This document shows, one piece after another, positions 1-8,634 of a DNA stretch of 64,000 nt. Both the position numbers and the translations under genes were made by a program. The notes under the pieces were generated by a model. That model was not told the DNA's origin. It saw only the letters and a program-made list of their open reading frames with translations, and searched no databases. Source of the DNA: Acidobacteriota bacterium (lineage in GTDB: Bacteria > Acidobacteriota > Blastocatellia > RBC074); the NCBI GenBank assembly GCA_018269055.1, contig JAFDVI010000012.1:1-64000 (forward strand), written 5' to 3'. Numbering within the stretch: position 1 is the first letter of the stretch; the number at the start of each line of letters is the position of its first letter.

Positions 1-90
1 CTTTTACAGCGGTAGTTTTTTTTACCAGACATTGGCGTCATGACGATGTAGCGAGTAAGCTACTTCACGCACGAAACAAAATTCTACAAA

Positions 91-2931
91 GTGGAAACGA
101 TTATGCCGACCTCGAACTTTTGGAATTCATTTCGCACGTCTCGATGGTTCAAACCCGCCATTATTTTAGCTGGTGTCCTGGTTTTGCTTTTCGCCGGTCT
201 GTTGGCTCTGCCGCTGCTGGTGGACATCAACACCTACCACAATCAGATTGCCAGTCAGCTTGAACAGAAACTCGGTCGCAAGGTTTCGCTGGGCAAAATG
301 GGCTTGCGCGTATTCCCTTCCATCAAAGTCACGGTTGACGACTTGGGAATCGGCGATGACCCGCAAGTTGCGCAAGCGGATTTTGTCCGCGCCAAATCCG
401 TTCGGCTGCAATTGGGACTGTTGAAACTGCTCAGCGGCAAACCGGAGGTTTCGGGAATTGAATTGATCGAACCCAATTTGACCTTAATCAAGACTTCCGC
501 CGACAAATGGAATTGGAGCACACTCAAACCGCTACAAGAATCCGGGCAAGATTCTGCTCAGCCAGCGTTCGACTTAACGATCACCAACGGCAGTTTCAAG
601 TTAATTGATCGCAGCAGTACCCCAGAAGTCGAGAAAACCTACACCGGTGTCAACGTTTCCCTGGACGATTTTTCGCCTCGTCGTTCATTCGATTTCGTCA
701 TCGGATTAACGATGCCGGGCGATCAGACAGGCAAGCTGGAACTTTCCGGCAGCGCCGGGCCAATTGATCAGAAAGATTCGTCGCAAACGCCGATTGATGC
801 GCGATTGAAAATGGATGCCGTCGAACTTTCCAGTTTGGAAGCTCTGGCCGGAATGCAGTCGCCTCACGCGGGCAAATTGACGGCAGATGCCACCATTAGC
901 GGAAAAATCTCCAGTGGATTGACCGCGATGGGAAACATCAAGGCCGAACAATTGCGGCTGATTGAAGGCGTTGAACCGGCCAAACAGCCCGTCCAAGCGG
1001 ACTTCAAGCTGACGGCAAAGACTGAAAAGAAGCCGGACAATCAATCTGAAATCTCTTTGAAACTTGACCAAGCTGACATGAAGTTGGGCAATACAGCAGT
1101 CAGCCTGACCGGGCAAATCAACAAGCTGCCCGATTCGCCGACGTTTGATTTGCAGCTCAAAGGCGACCGCATGGCGCTGGATAGTTTGTTGGAATCTGCC
1201 TACGCATTTGGCTTTGGGCCGCCGCCGGGAACGAAGGCCAGCGGCACAGCAACGGTAAATCTGAAAGCAACCGGCGATCAGAAGAACTTTGCGCTGAGCG
1301 GGCAGGCCGAAATTCGCGACCTGAAATTTCAAAGCGCATCGCTGCCACAGGCGATCCAGATTTCGGAATTGAAACTGACCGCCGATCCGCAAACGATTGC
1401 CGCTTCCCCATTTCGAGCCACGTTGTCGAAAACGATCGTGGATTTTCGCGGCTTGAAAATCAGCGATTACGGTTCAGCGGATAAAGCACCGCGCGCGCAT
1501 CTGGAAATTTCAACCAACGGCGCTCAAGTGGACGATTTGCTGAAAATCGCAGAATCCTTTGGAGCCAGACCAGACACAACCGGAAGCGGAACCGCAAACC
1601 TGACCGCAACCGTAGATACGGAACTTGGCGAAAAAGCCGCGGCAACGCAGATTACCGGACAAGGCAAAGTTTCCGGCGCTCGTCTGCAACCTTCATCGTT
1701 GAAAAAACCGCTTGAAGTCGCCAACGCTGATTTGGCGTTTACGGGTGACAGCGCTCGAATTGATAATTTGCAGGCGCAATTGGGGTCGAGTCAGGCGAAT
1801 GGCTGGCTGTCGGTGAAAAATTTCAACTCGCCCGCGCTTGGTTTCGACCTGAAGGCAAACCAACTGAATGTCGCGGAACTTCAAGCCGCACTGGCTGATA
1901 GTGGGCAAAACAAAAAAGCTTCGACGCCTTTACGCGGCGAAGGACAGATCGCCGTTGGCAAGTTGATTCTGGATTCGATTACGGCGACTGATGTTCTAAG
2001 CAAAGTCGTGTTGGCAAACAATGTCATTACCTTCAATCCGCTGTCGCTGAAGTTGTATGGAGGCAGTTATCAAGGCTCGGCGCGAATTGATCAGAACGGC
2101 GCTACGCCTGAAATTGCATTAAATGGAAAATTCGGCGGTTTGGACATCAACCAGTTTTTGTCAGCGACTTCAGGCCAGGCCAGTTCGATTTATGGTCGCG
2201 CCGATGGAACCGTTGATATTCGCGGACGGAACGAAGCCGCCGGAATGGCGCAGTCGCTAACCGGCAACGGATTCATTTCCATCACCAACGGCAAATTCAT
2301 GAGCTTCGATTTGATGAAGCAAGTTGAAGTTTTGGGTAAGTTGGCCAATTTGCCAACGGGCGGCGCTGGTTCGGCGTTTCGTTCCCTGAAATCCAATCTG
2401 AGATTCGACCGTGGCAAGCTGACCACCGACGGGCTGCAATTGGTGATGGATGATATGCAAGTGAACGGAAACGGTTGGATGCAATTGGGGAACAACCCCA
2501 CGGTAAGTTATGGTTTGCTTGCCAAAATCAGCCCGGCATTGTCCAAAAAAGTGCTGCCCGGCGGAGCGAGTAATTTAACCGGTTCGGGGACTGAAAGCGG
2601 CGCGAAGTCGCCTATAAACCTAGGCTCTGGTTTATCTTCCGTGGTTGGAAGCTTTTTTATGGATCAAGGCGGAATCGTATTGCCACTGAAAATGTCCGGG
2701 ACTTTGAAACAACCGGTGTTTGGCCTGGATTCATCAGTTCTGCAGGCGAAAGCAAAAGATAAATTGCAGGAAAATTTGAAAGAAAATCTGATTGACCGAT
2801 TTTTGAAAAAACCCGGCGAAGCCCAGGCGGATCAGAAAAAAGCCGACGACAGCAAACCAGCCGAGAAAGCGAAACCGGCTGATTTGCTGAAAGGCGTGCT
2901 CGATAAATTCAAAAAGAAAGAAAAGCCGTAG
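91..2931 (+). CDS. AsmA-family inner-membrane protein
   Basis: 946 residues from a GTG start; an ATG four codons later (103) is an equally possible start, and neither has a strong ribosome binding site. One membrane segment at about residues 22-44 is followed by the AsmA N-terminal signature (VDINTY, then LGRKV near residue 61). A very long beta-rich body of repeated AsmA/DUF748-like type follows, with a C-terminal AsmA_2-like part and a Lys/Glu-rich tail after about residue 880. The family is anchored in the inner membrane with its body in the periplasm and is linked to outer-membrane assembly or phospholipid transport between membranes. The family call is firm, the cellular role is inferred. 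It stands alone, with a convergent small gene ending 8 bases after it. Confidence 0.85.
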   Translation: METIMPTSNFWNSFRTSRWFKPAIILAGVLVLLFAGLLALPLLVDINTYHNQIASQLEQKLGRKVSLGKMGLRVFPSIKVTVDDLGIGDDPQVAQADFVRAKSVRLQLGLLKLLSGKPEVSGIELIEPNLTLIKTSADKWNWSTLKPLQESGQDSAQPAFDLTITNGSFKLIDRSSTPEVEKTYTGVNVSLDDFSPRRSFDFVIGLTMPGDQTGKLELSGSAGPIDQKDSSQTPIDARLKMDAVELSSLEALAGMQSPHAGKLTADATISGKISSGLTAMGNIKAEQLRLIEGVEPAKQPVQADFKLTAKTEKKPDNQSEISLKLDQADMKLGNTAVSLTGQINKLPDSPTFDLQLKGDRMALDSLLESAYAFGFGPPPGTKASGTATVNLKATGDQKNFALSGQAEIRDLKFQSASLPQAIQISELKLTADPQTIAASPFRATLSKTIVDFRGLKISDYGSADKAPRAHLEISTNGAQVDDLLKIAESFGARPDTTGSGTANLTATVDTELGEKAAATQITGQGKVSGARLQPSSLKKPLEVANADLAFTGDSARIDNLQAQLGSSQANGWLSVKNFNSPALGFDLKANQLNVAELQAALADSGQNKKASTPLRGEGQIAVGKLILDSITATDVLSKVVLANNVITFNPLSLKLYGGSYQGSARIDQNGATPEIALNGKFGGLDINQFLSATSGQASSIYGRADGTVDIRGRNEAAGMAQSLTGNGFISITNGKFMSFDLMKQVEVLGKLANLPTGGAGSAFRSLKSNLRFDRGKLTTDGLQLVMDDMQVNGNGWMQLGNNPTVSYGLLAKISPALSKKVLPGGASNLTGSGTESGAKSPINLGSGLSSVVGSFFMDQGGIVLPLKMSGTLKQPVFGLDSSVLQAKAKDKLQENLKENLIDRFLKKPGEAQADQKKADDSKPAEKAKPADLLKGVLDKFKKKEKP

Positions 2932-2938
2932 CCAGTGG

Positions 2939-3109
2939 CTAAGCCTTTTTGAGCAACGTGGCGATTACCAGGATGACAAATCCCAGCGCCACCAATTCAA
3001 AGGAGTATTTGGTAAGGGGGTCAATGTGAACGTACTTGGCGAGAATTCCCAGTCCGCCAACAATGACAGAGATCAACCACAGCAGTTGCGTCGGGGCGTT
3101 TAGCTTCAT
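2939..3109 (-). CDS. small two-helix membrane protein
   Basis: A 56-residue frame (ATG 3107-3109, TAG 2939-2941) with a good Shine-Dalgarno sequence, AGGAGA, seven bases before the start. The protein begins MKLNAPTQLLWL and contains two hydrophobic stretches (about residues 9-24 and 38-53) separated by a short KYVHIDPLTKYS turn; it ends in KKA. The pattern fits a small membrane protein with two transmembrane helices, similar in style to short conserved proteins found alone in many bacteria. No function is recognised. It is convergent with the AsmA gene and divergent from cutC. Confidence 0.65.
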   Translation of the reverse strand: MKLNAPTQLLWLISVIVGGLGILAKYVHIDPLTKYSFELVALGFVILVIATLLKKA

Positions 3110-3241
3110 AACTGGTCTCCTGATTTGGGCTTCCCTGCGAGAAGCGGGTCCGGTACAGCAGAAAGCAAGTGAAGTTCGTACTACGGTAAGCGGCGCAAAC
3201 GTTACGGCATGGAAATCGGAGTGTCAATTCAGGAAAGGAAG

Positions 3242-3952
3242 ATGGCTAAATCGTGTTTGCTGGAAGTGATTGTCTGCTCTCTGGAGGACGCAATTGCCGC
3301 AGAACTTGGCGGCGCTGACCGTTTGGAAGTCATCAGCCATTATGAACTCGGTGGGCTGACGCCTTCGGTAGAACTGGTTCGGGAGATAGCCGCTAGAGTC
3401 AAAATTCCGCTTCGCATCATGCTGCGCGAAAGCGAGCCGTTTGAAGTCCACGATGAAGCTGAGATCGAACGCCTTTGTCACGCGGCGCTTACATTTGCCA
3501 AACTCGGCGCGGAAGGTTTTGTGCTTGGTTTTTTACTTGGCGGCAATCGAGGAAACGTCATTGACCACGATTTGCTGAACCGCGTGCTGGCCTGTGCGCC
3601 AAATGTGAAGGTGACGTTTCATCGCGCATTTGAAGACTTACCGAATCCGCTGACGGCAATTGTTGAACTCAAAGCGCATCGCCAGATTGATCGAATCCTG
3701 ACCAGCGGTGGCGGCGATCCATGGGCGGATAAGGTTTCGCGCTTTGCCCGGTGGCAACAAATGGCTCAACCGGAAGCGGAAATTTTGGTTGGAGGTGGAA
3801 CCGATGCAGAAGTTATTCGGTTGCTTAAACCGGCAGGAATCCGCGAATTTCACGTCGGCAAAGCCGTCCGCAAAGACGAAAAAATTGATGGAGTGGTTCT
3901 GGCAGAACGCGTCGCCGAATTGAAAAAACTGGTCGAAAAAAGAATTGTTTGA
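3242..3952 (+). CDS. cutC: CutC family protein (copper homeostasis)
   Basis: 236 residues with the chosen start; a longer reading from 3209 exists, but the ATG at 3242 has an AGGAAAGGAAG ribosome binding site directly upstream and the homologous region begins there (LEVIVCSLEDA). Family marks are the N-terminal beta strand, GGADRLEVIS, GGLTPS, the RIMLRE segment, GFVLGFL, VTFHRAFED and the ILTSGGGDPW motif. CutC proteins are cytoplasmic TIM barrels named for copper tolerance in E. coli, although direct copper handling is disputed. The length is normal (about 240). No operon partner; the sigma factor gene starts 78 bases downstream. Confidence 0.9.
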   Translation: MAKSCLLEVIVCSLEDAIAAELGGADRLEVISHYELGGLTPSVELVREIAARVKIPLRIMLRESEPFEVHDEAEIERLCHAALTFAKLGAEGFVLGFLLGGNRGNVIDHDLLNRVLACAPNVKVTFHRAFEDLPNPLTAIVELKAHRQIDRILTSGGGDPWADKVSRFARWQQMAQPEAEILVGGGTDAEVIRLLKPAGIREFHVGKAVRKDEKIDGVVLAERVAELKKLVEKRIV

Positions 3953-4030
3953 ATCTGGCGGACTTGGAATTAGAATGCCTTTGACTTCAACCCCTGAAGT
4001 CATCACGTTACTTAAATTTTATTTGCTGAG

Positions 4031-4942
4031 ATGAAGATTGACGATTTCACAAAACGTCACACTAAGCCCATAGCATCGCTTTTCTCAGGCGTCACCGAAC
4101 GGTACGGCGTCCTGGAACAGCAATTTGCGGAACGCTTGGCGACCATTGCTGTTCGTTCTGGCGAAGATGGCGGAAATGCAAAAGATTTTTTGGCCGGAAT
4201 CAGAGCCGATGAATTGTGTCTGGCGATCGCCTGCGAAAATGGAGATGGAGCAGCTTGGGAGAAATTTGAAACCGAGTTCCGACATTCCATGCAGGGTACC
4301 GCACGTTCGCTGACCAAGGACGAAGCCGAAGCCGAGGATTTGGTTCAGTTTGTTTACGGCGAGCTATTTGGCGTTCGCACGGACGGCGACAAGCGAATTA
4401 GCAAGCTGGCGCATTATTCCGGCCGAGGAAGCCTTGGCGGATGGTTGCGCGCGGTAGTGTACCAATGTTTCATTGACCGGAAACGGCAAACCGCACGCTT
4501 TGAACAGGTCGAAGAGGCGTCGGAATTTGAACGGCTGGCCAACAATGCTGCGCACAATGGCAACGGTTCCTTGCAAGTTCATCTGGCTGCGCCCGATGAC
4601 ATCGAAGACACGCGATTACGCCAGGCGACCGAAGAAGCCATGGCCACGGCATTTGATGAAATGCCTGCTAAGGATCGGCTGATCCTGAATTACTACTACT
4701 TCGACGACCTCACGTTGCGCGAAATCGGTTTGCTGATGAATGTCCACGAAGCGACGATTAGTCGTTGGCTGGCCAAAGCGCAGCGTGAAATCAAACGCAA
4801 AACGGAAGAAGTGCTGCAGCGCAGTTATGGGTTGCGCCGGGCGGAAGTTGGCGAGTGCATTCAAATTGCCGCCCGCACGGAACTGGATGTTCGTAAATTG
4901 ATTGGGGATGTTAAAAGCGTCGCGGCAGAACGCGCGCCCTAA
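4031..4942 (+). CDS. sigma-70 family RNA polymerase sigma factor (ECF-like)
   Basis: 303 residues. Region 2 lies at about residues 80-152 (AEAEDLVQFVYGELF, then YSGRGSLGGWLRAVVYQ and FIDRKR). Region 4 is at about 205-262, with the helix-turn-helix TLREIGLLMNVHEATISRWL. Length and the GRGSLGGWLR block match a group of large ECF-like sigma factors common in Acidobacteria and Myxobacteria. About 75 residues precede region 2. The next gene, 121 bases downstream on the same strand, has a zinc-binding anti-sigma N-terminus and a membrane segment, so the two very likely form a sigma/anti-sigma pair sensing an envelope signal. The signal and target genes are unknown. Confidence 0.88.
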   Translation: MKIDDFTKRHTKPIASLFSGVTERYGVLEQQFAERLATIAVRSGEDGGNAKDFLAGIRADELCLAIACENGDGAAWEKFETEFRHSMQGTARSLTKDEAEAEDLVQFVYGELFGVRTDGDKRISKLAHYSGRGSLGGWLRAVVYQCFIDRKRQTARFEQVEEASEFERLANNAAHNGNGSLQVHLAAPDDIEDTRLRQATEEAMATAFDEMPAKDRLILNYYYFDDLTLREIGLLMNVHEATISRWLAKAQREIKRKTEEVLQRSYGLRRAEVGECIQIAARTELDVRKLIGDVKSVAAERAP

Positions 4943-5063
4943 AATTTGGTCATCTTCGTAATGACACAAGCTTTACCTCGCAAGGATTTACCCGTCGCAC
5001 GTTCAAAGTGCGAGTTTTCAGATAAAAACTCACAGTTTCGGGCCGCAAGAATTCACTCCCGAA

Positions 5064-6326
5064 ATGTCAAACTCAGAAAATAAAGCAGTGGCACTCGAAC
5101 AACACAACACGGCGTTTGAATTTGAAACGATGCTCCGCCGCCAGCTTTCCTCAAAAACCAGGGCACACGGTTCATTGATTGAAACCTGTGCTGGCTTTGA
5201 TGCTGACGCGGCGAACGCTTATCTGGAAAATGCGCTTGGCGCTGCGACGCGCACTCGGTATGAATCTCATCTGGCTGATTGCTCATCCTGCCGCCATCAC
5301 CTCCTGCAACTTTCGCGGCTGATTCAACAGCCGCAAACCGAACCGCAATTCATTCCCGTCGTCAAACCGGTCAGCATTTGGTCGCATTGGAAATCCGTCG
5401 CAACCGAATGGATGGGGATGTTGAACGCTTCGCTTGGAAAACAGGGTTGGGCGACTGCCGGAGCGGCAGTGGCAGTGCTGATTACCGTCGTCAGCGTTCA
5501 GTTTTGGCGTCAACAGCAAGCTTCGGTTGTTGGACAACCTGAAGCCGCAAGGGTGGCGTTGACCAACGGTAATGACGTCCCATCGCCCGAAATTTCTACA
5601 GTTCCGTACATCAATGGCAATTCTGAATCTGGCACGCAAGACGCATATCGGGAAAGGCAAAATTTGGCGCTGAATAAAGTTCCAACACCTCAAGTCAGCC
5701 CCATGCCGGGCGACACCAACGTAGCTTCAATGCAGGCCTTGATAGCTAACAGCAAGCCCAGTGGAGAGTTTTCCTCCACTGTGCCGCCTGCGCCGCCTCA
5801 ACAGGCTCCTGGAACGCTGGTTTCTTCCTTCACAGGCAGAACGGCGTTTGGGCCTCCTGTCCAGACCATTTCTGCCGAGATCCCTGCTCCGCCGCCGGAC
5901 CTGCTGCAAAGCGAAAGCGTGTTAGCTGCCCATATCACTCCGCTGCCCGGCGATAATCCGATGGCGAGGAAGACCAAGGGAAATTCCAATTCCTCTTCTT
6001 CACGCAGCCCATTTGCGAAAGCTTTGAGCTTTATGCCGACAGCCAAAGCCGACAGCGACCGCAAGCTGGAAGAAAAAGAGATTGAGCCGGATTCTCCCAA
6101 AGTCCTGACCATTCGTCGCCGCGACAAGGTGTTCAATTACCAGGGCGGACTTTGGATAGACAGTGTCTATAAATCGGAAATGGCCTGGCGCGTCACGAAA
6201 TTGACATTTGACAGCGATGAATTCAACCAGTTGATTTCCGCTGAACCGCAACTGAAAGAATACTTCGCTCACGGCCCTGCAATCGTGGTTTGGAAAGATA
6301 AAATCTACAAAGTGGTCAGCAAGTAG
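5064..6326 (+). CDS. putative transmembrane anti-sigma factor (zinc-finger type)
   Basis: 420 residues. The N-terminus carries C42 and the H69-x3-C73-x2-C76 motif of zinc-binding anti-sigma (zf-HC2) domains. A hydrophobic segment at about residues 130-150 (AGAAVAVLITVVSVQFW) would place the rest outside the cytoplasm. The outer part is a Pro/Ser-rich linker and a compact C-terminal region (RRDKVFNYQGGLWIDSVY... IVVWKDKIYKVV) of unknown fold. Located directly behind the sigma factor gene, it probably holds that sigma factor inactive. The zinc motif and membrane segment are seen directly; the partner is inferred from position. A hairpin terminator follows the stop codon. Confidence 0.8.
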   Translation: MSNSENKAVALEQHNTAFEFETMLRRQLSSKTRAHGSLIETCAGFDADAANAYLENALGAATRTRYESHLADCSSCRHHLLQLSRLIQQPQTEPQFIPVVKPVSIWSHWKSVATEWMGMLNASLGKQGWATAGAAVAVLITVVSVQFWRQQQASVVGQPEAARVALTNGNDVPSPEISTVPYINGNSESGTQDAYRERQNLALNKVPTPQVSPMPGDTNVASMQALIANSKPSGEFSSTVPPAPPQQAPGTLVSSFTGRTAFGPPVQTISAEIPAPPPDLLQSESVLAAHITPLPGDNPMARKTKGNSNSSSSRSPFAKALSFMPTAKADSDRKLEEKEIEPDSPKVLTIRRRDKVFNYQGGLWIDSVYKSEMAWRVTKLTFDSDEFNQLISAEPQLKEYFAHGPAIVVWKDKIYKVVSK

Positions 6327-6348
6327 ACCGCAAATCAAAATCAGGTGC

Positions 6349-6386
6349 AAAAGCCAGGAGCCGCCAAGCCGCTTCTGGCTTTTTCT
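6349..6386 (+). terminator. rho-independent terminator after anti-sigma gene
   Basis: Inverted arms AAAAGCCAG (6349-6357) and CTGGCTTTT (about 6375-6383), with an inner GC-rich part, are followed by a T-rich run. It lies 23 bases after the anti-sigma stop codon and ends the sigma/anti-sigma transcript. Confidence 0.75.
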
Positions 6387-6398
6387 TTTGGCAGTTTC

Positions 6399-6427
6399 TT
6401 TTCATTGGACGGGCAAGCTCCTATAAT
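6399..6427 (+). promoter_or_regulatory. possible promoter of the M28 peptidase operon
   Basis: A perfect -10 hexamer TATAAT at 6422-6427 has a weak -35 (TTTTCA, 6399-6404) 17 bases upstream. It lies between the terminator of the previous gene and the GTG start at 6494, which has GAAGGAG as its ribosome binding site. Only the -10 is convincing. Confidence 0.35.
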
Positions 6428-6493
6428 TCGCGTGCCTATCAGAAGCAATCATCCGCAAGAGAAGTTCAATCTAAATTTTGAAGGAGCAAATTT

Positions 6494-7885
6494 GTGAAGC
6501 GATTCGCCGTACTGTTTATAGCTGCCGCAATTTTGCCGGCAGTGTCCTTGCCGATTTCCAGTGCTCAACAAGTTCAGGTTTCCCCAAAACTCAACCCCCA
6601 AATTGAAAAAATCGTCGGCGAGATTTCCGCTAAAAACATTGAAGATAGTATTCGCAAACTGGTTAGCTTTGGCACGCGCCACACGCTGTCTTCGCAGGAT
6701 GATCCGAACCGCGGCATTGGCGCGGCTCGGCGCTGGATCAAAGCCGAAATGGATCGTTACAGCCAGGAATCCGGCGGAAGATTGATCGTCACCGAAGACG
6801 AATTCATACAACCACCCGTACAGCGCGTTCCCAAGGAAACCAAGCTGGTCAATGTTGTTGCGACACTTCCCGGCTCCCAAGCCGAATCGAAAGATCGAAT
6901 TTATGTCGTCAGCGGGCATTACGATTCCTGCGTTTGTTCGCAAGGAATGACGGATGCTGAAAGTGATGCGCCCGGAGCCAGCGATGACGCTTCCGGCACG
7001 GCGGCGGTGATGGAAATGGCGCGCGTGATGTCCAAATATCAGTTTGACGCTACTATCGTGTTTATGACCGTCCCCGGCGAAGAGCAAGGGTTACTCGGCG
7101 CAGCGCATTGGGCGGAAGAAGCCAAAAAGAAGAATTTGAACGTGGCAGCCATGTTCACCAATGACATCATTGGCAACACGTTTGGCGGCAACGGAGTCCG
7201 CGACAATCGCCGAGTCCGTTTGTTTTCCGAAGGCGTACCGACAACCGAAACCGAAGCCGAAGCACGCACACGCCAATCTGTCGGCGGTGAAAACGACGGG
7301 CCTTCGCGGCAGCTTGCGCGGTACATCAAGGAAGTCGGCGAACGATATCTGCCGAATTTTGAGGTGACGCTGGTCTTTCGCCGGGATCGGTATGGACGCG
7401 GCGGCGACCACAACGCCTTTTTGCAGCGTGGTTTTCCGGCGGTGCGTTTTACCGAACCGAACGAAGATTTCACCCGCCAGCACCAAAAAGTTCGCGAAGA
7501 AAACGGGATCAAATATGGCGATGTGTTCGAGATGGCCGACCCGGCGTACATCGCGCAAGTGGCCCGGATCAACGCGGCGGCAATGGCGAGCATGGCGCTT
7601 GCACCTGCTCCACCCACCGGCGTCAGATTCAAAACGGGCCGTCAGGAATATGATTCCACTCTCGCGTGGCAAGCAAACAAAGAGCCGGATCTTGCCGGTT
7701 ACCGCATCGTCTGGCGCGAAACCTATCAGCCGTTCTGGCAACGCAGCATCGAAATCGGCAATGTCGCGGAATTCGTGATGAAAAGTTTGTCGAAAGATGA
7801 CTACTTTTTTGCCATCCAGGCAGTAGATAAAGACGGCAACGCCAGTGTGGCGTCGTTCCCGCGCCCGGGCCAGGGCCCGCGGTAA
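6494..7885 (+). CDS. secreted M28-family zinc metallopeptidase with fibronectin-type C-terminus
   Basis: 463 residues from GTG with a GAAGGAG ribosome binding site. The first ~25 residues form a signal peptide (MKRFAVLFIAAAILPAVS). The peptidase domain has the M28 metal/catalytic pattern: SGHYDS with H142, GASDDASGTA with D164, and the PGEEQGLLG block with E196/E197; the later GGDHNAF supplies the last histidine. From about residue 365 the sequence looks like a fibronectin type III domain (LAGYRIVWRE, FFAIQAVDKDGN). Such enzymes are secreted aminopeptidases acting on peptide N-termini. It starts a run of three genes spaced by 26 bases and by a 4-base overlap, probably one operon. Confidence 0.9.
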   Translation: MKRFAVLFIAAAILPAVSLPISSAQQVQVSPKLNPQIEKIVGEISAKNIEDSIRKLVSFGTRHTLSSQDDPNRGIGAARRWIKAEMDRYSQESGGRLIVTEDEFIQPPVQRVPKETKLVNVVATLPGSQAESKDRIYVVSGHYDSCVCSQGMTDAESDAPGASDDASGTAAVMEMARVMSKYQFDATIVFMTVPGEEQGLLGAAHWAEEAKKKNLNVAAMFTNDIIGNTFGGNGVRDNRRVRLFSEGVPTTETEAEARTRQSVGGENDGPSRQLARYIKEVGERYLPNFEVTLVFRRDRYGRGGDHNAFLQRGFPAVRFTEPNEDFTRQHQKVREENGIKYGDVFEMADPAYIAQVARINAAAMASMALAPAPPTGVRFKTGRQEYDSTLAWQANKEPDLAGYRIVWRETYQPFWQRSIEIGNVAEFVMKSLSKDDYFFAIQAVDKDGNASVASFPRPGQGPR

Positions 7886-7911
7886 TCAGAAAATCCATCA
7901 AACGAGGTTTT

Positions 7912-8634
7912 ATGAAGTATCGAAGTTTCTGTTTGTTGTTCGCGGTAATCATCGCGGCAAGTTCCGTTTTGGCGCAGGAATCGTCGAAGCCGAAGCGGCC
8001 TGTCAAAAATCCGCCGCAGTATCCGAACATCATTGATCTTGAAAACAAAGACCAGAAACCCAAACAATCCGCAGAGGAAAAGCCTGCCGACCAACAGGAA
8101 TCCACAACCACCATTGACCCGGAGGCGCTGACCAAAGCATTTGTCATCATTGCCGAAGAGTTGAAATCCCTGTCGCAGGAAGTCAAAGCGCTGAATATTC
8201 GCCAGCAACTTGAAATCGAGTTGATGCGCCAGTCGCGCGTTGAACAGCGAGTGACGATGTATGAAAACCAGCTTCGCCCGATTCGCGAACGCATCTCCTC
8301 GCTGGAAGCCGAGGAGCAAAACCTGCAACAACTGATGACGCGCGACGCATTGGTGGCACAAACGGCGAACATCCCTACCATCAACCGTGAAGCGACCATC
8401 ACTCAACTTCGTTACCAGCACGAATCCCGCCTGAGCGCCGTTCGCGCGGAAAAAGAACGGCTACTGGGTTTGGACGCCAGCACTTCGCAATCCCTGGATA
8501 TTTATGTGAAGCTGAGCGACGAAATAGACAAGAAGGTTCAACAGGCAGAAGAAAAGCTGCGACAGTTGGAAGCTGCGAAAGAGGCATCGAAAACTGACCG
8601 CAATTCACCAACCTCAAATCAGGAGAAACCATGA
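7912..8634 (+). CDS. secreted coiled-coil protein of unknown function
   Basis: 240 residues. A clear signal peptide (MKYRSFCLLFAVIIAASSVLA, cut before QES) is followed by a Pro/Lys-rich stretch and then by a mostly helical region (about residues 65-225) rich in Glu, Gln, Leu and Arg that should form coiled coils. No family is recognised. Its stop overlaps the next start (ATGA, 8631-8634), so the two are translationally coupled with the peptidase upstream. A periplasmic scaffold or helper role is possible but not shown by the sequence. Confidence 0.7.
   Translation: MKYRSFCLLFAVIIAASSVLAQESSKPKRPVKNPPQYPNIIDLENKDQKPKQSAEEKPADQQESTTTIDPEALTKAFVIIAEELKSLSQEVKALNIRQQLEIELMRQSRVEQRVTMYENQLRPIRERISSLEAEEQNLQQLMTRDALVAQTANIPTINREATITQLRYQHESRLSAVRAEKERLLGLDASTSQSLDIYVKLSDEIDKKVQQAEEKLRQLEAAKEASKTDRNSPTSNQEKP

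Noticed and set aside
3983..4001. Terminator after cutC
   Set aside because: A GACTTCA/TGAAGTC hairpin is present but has no T-run, so termination is not supported.
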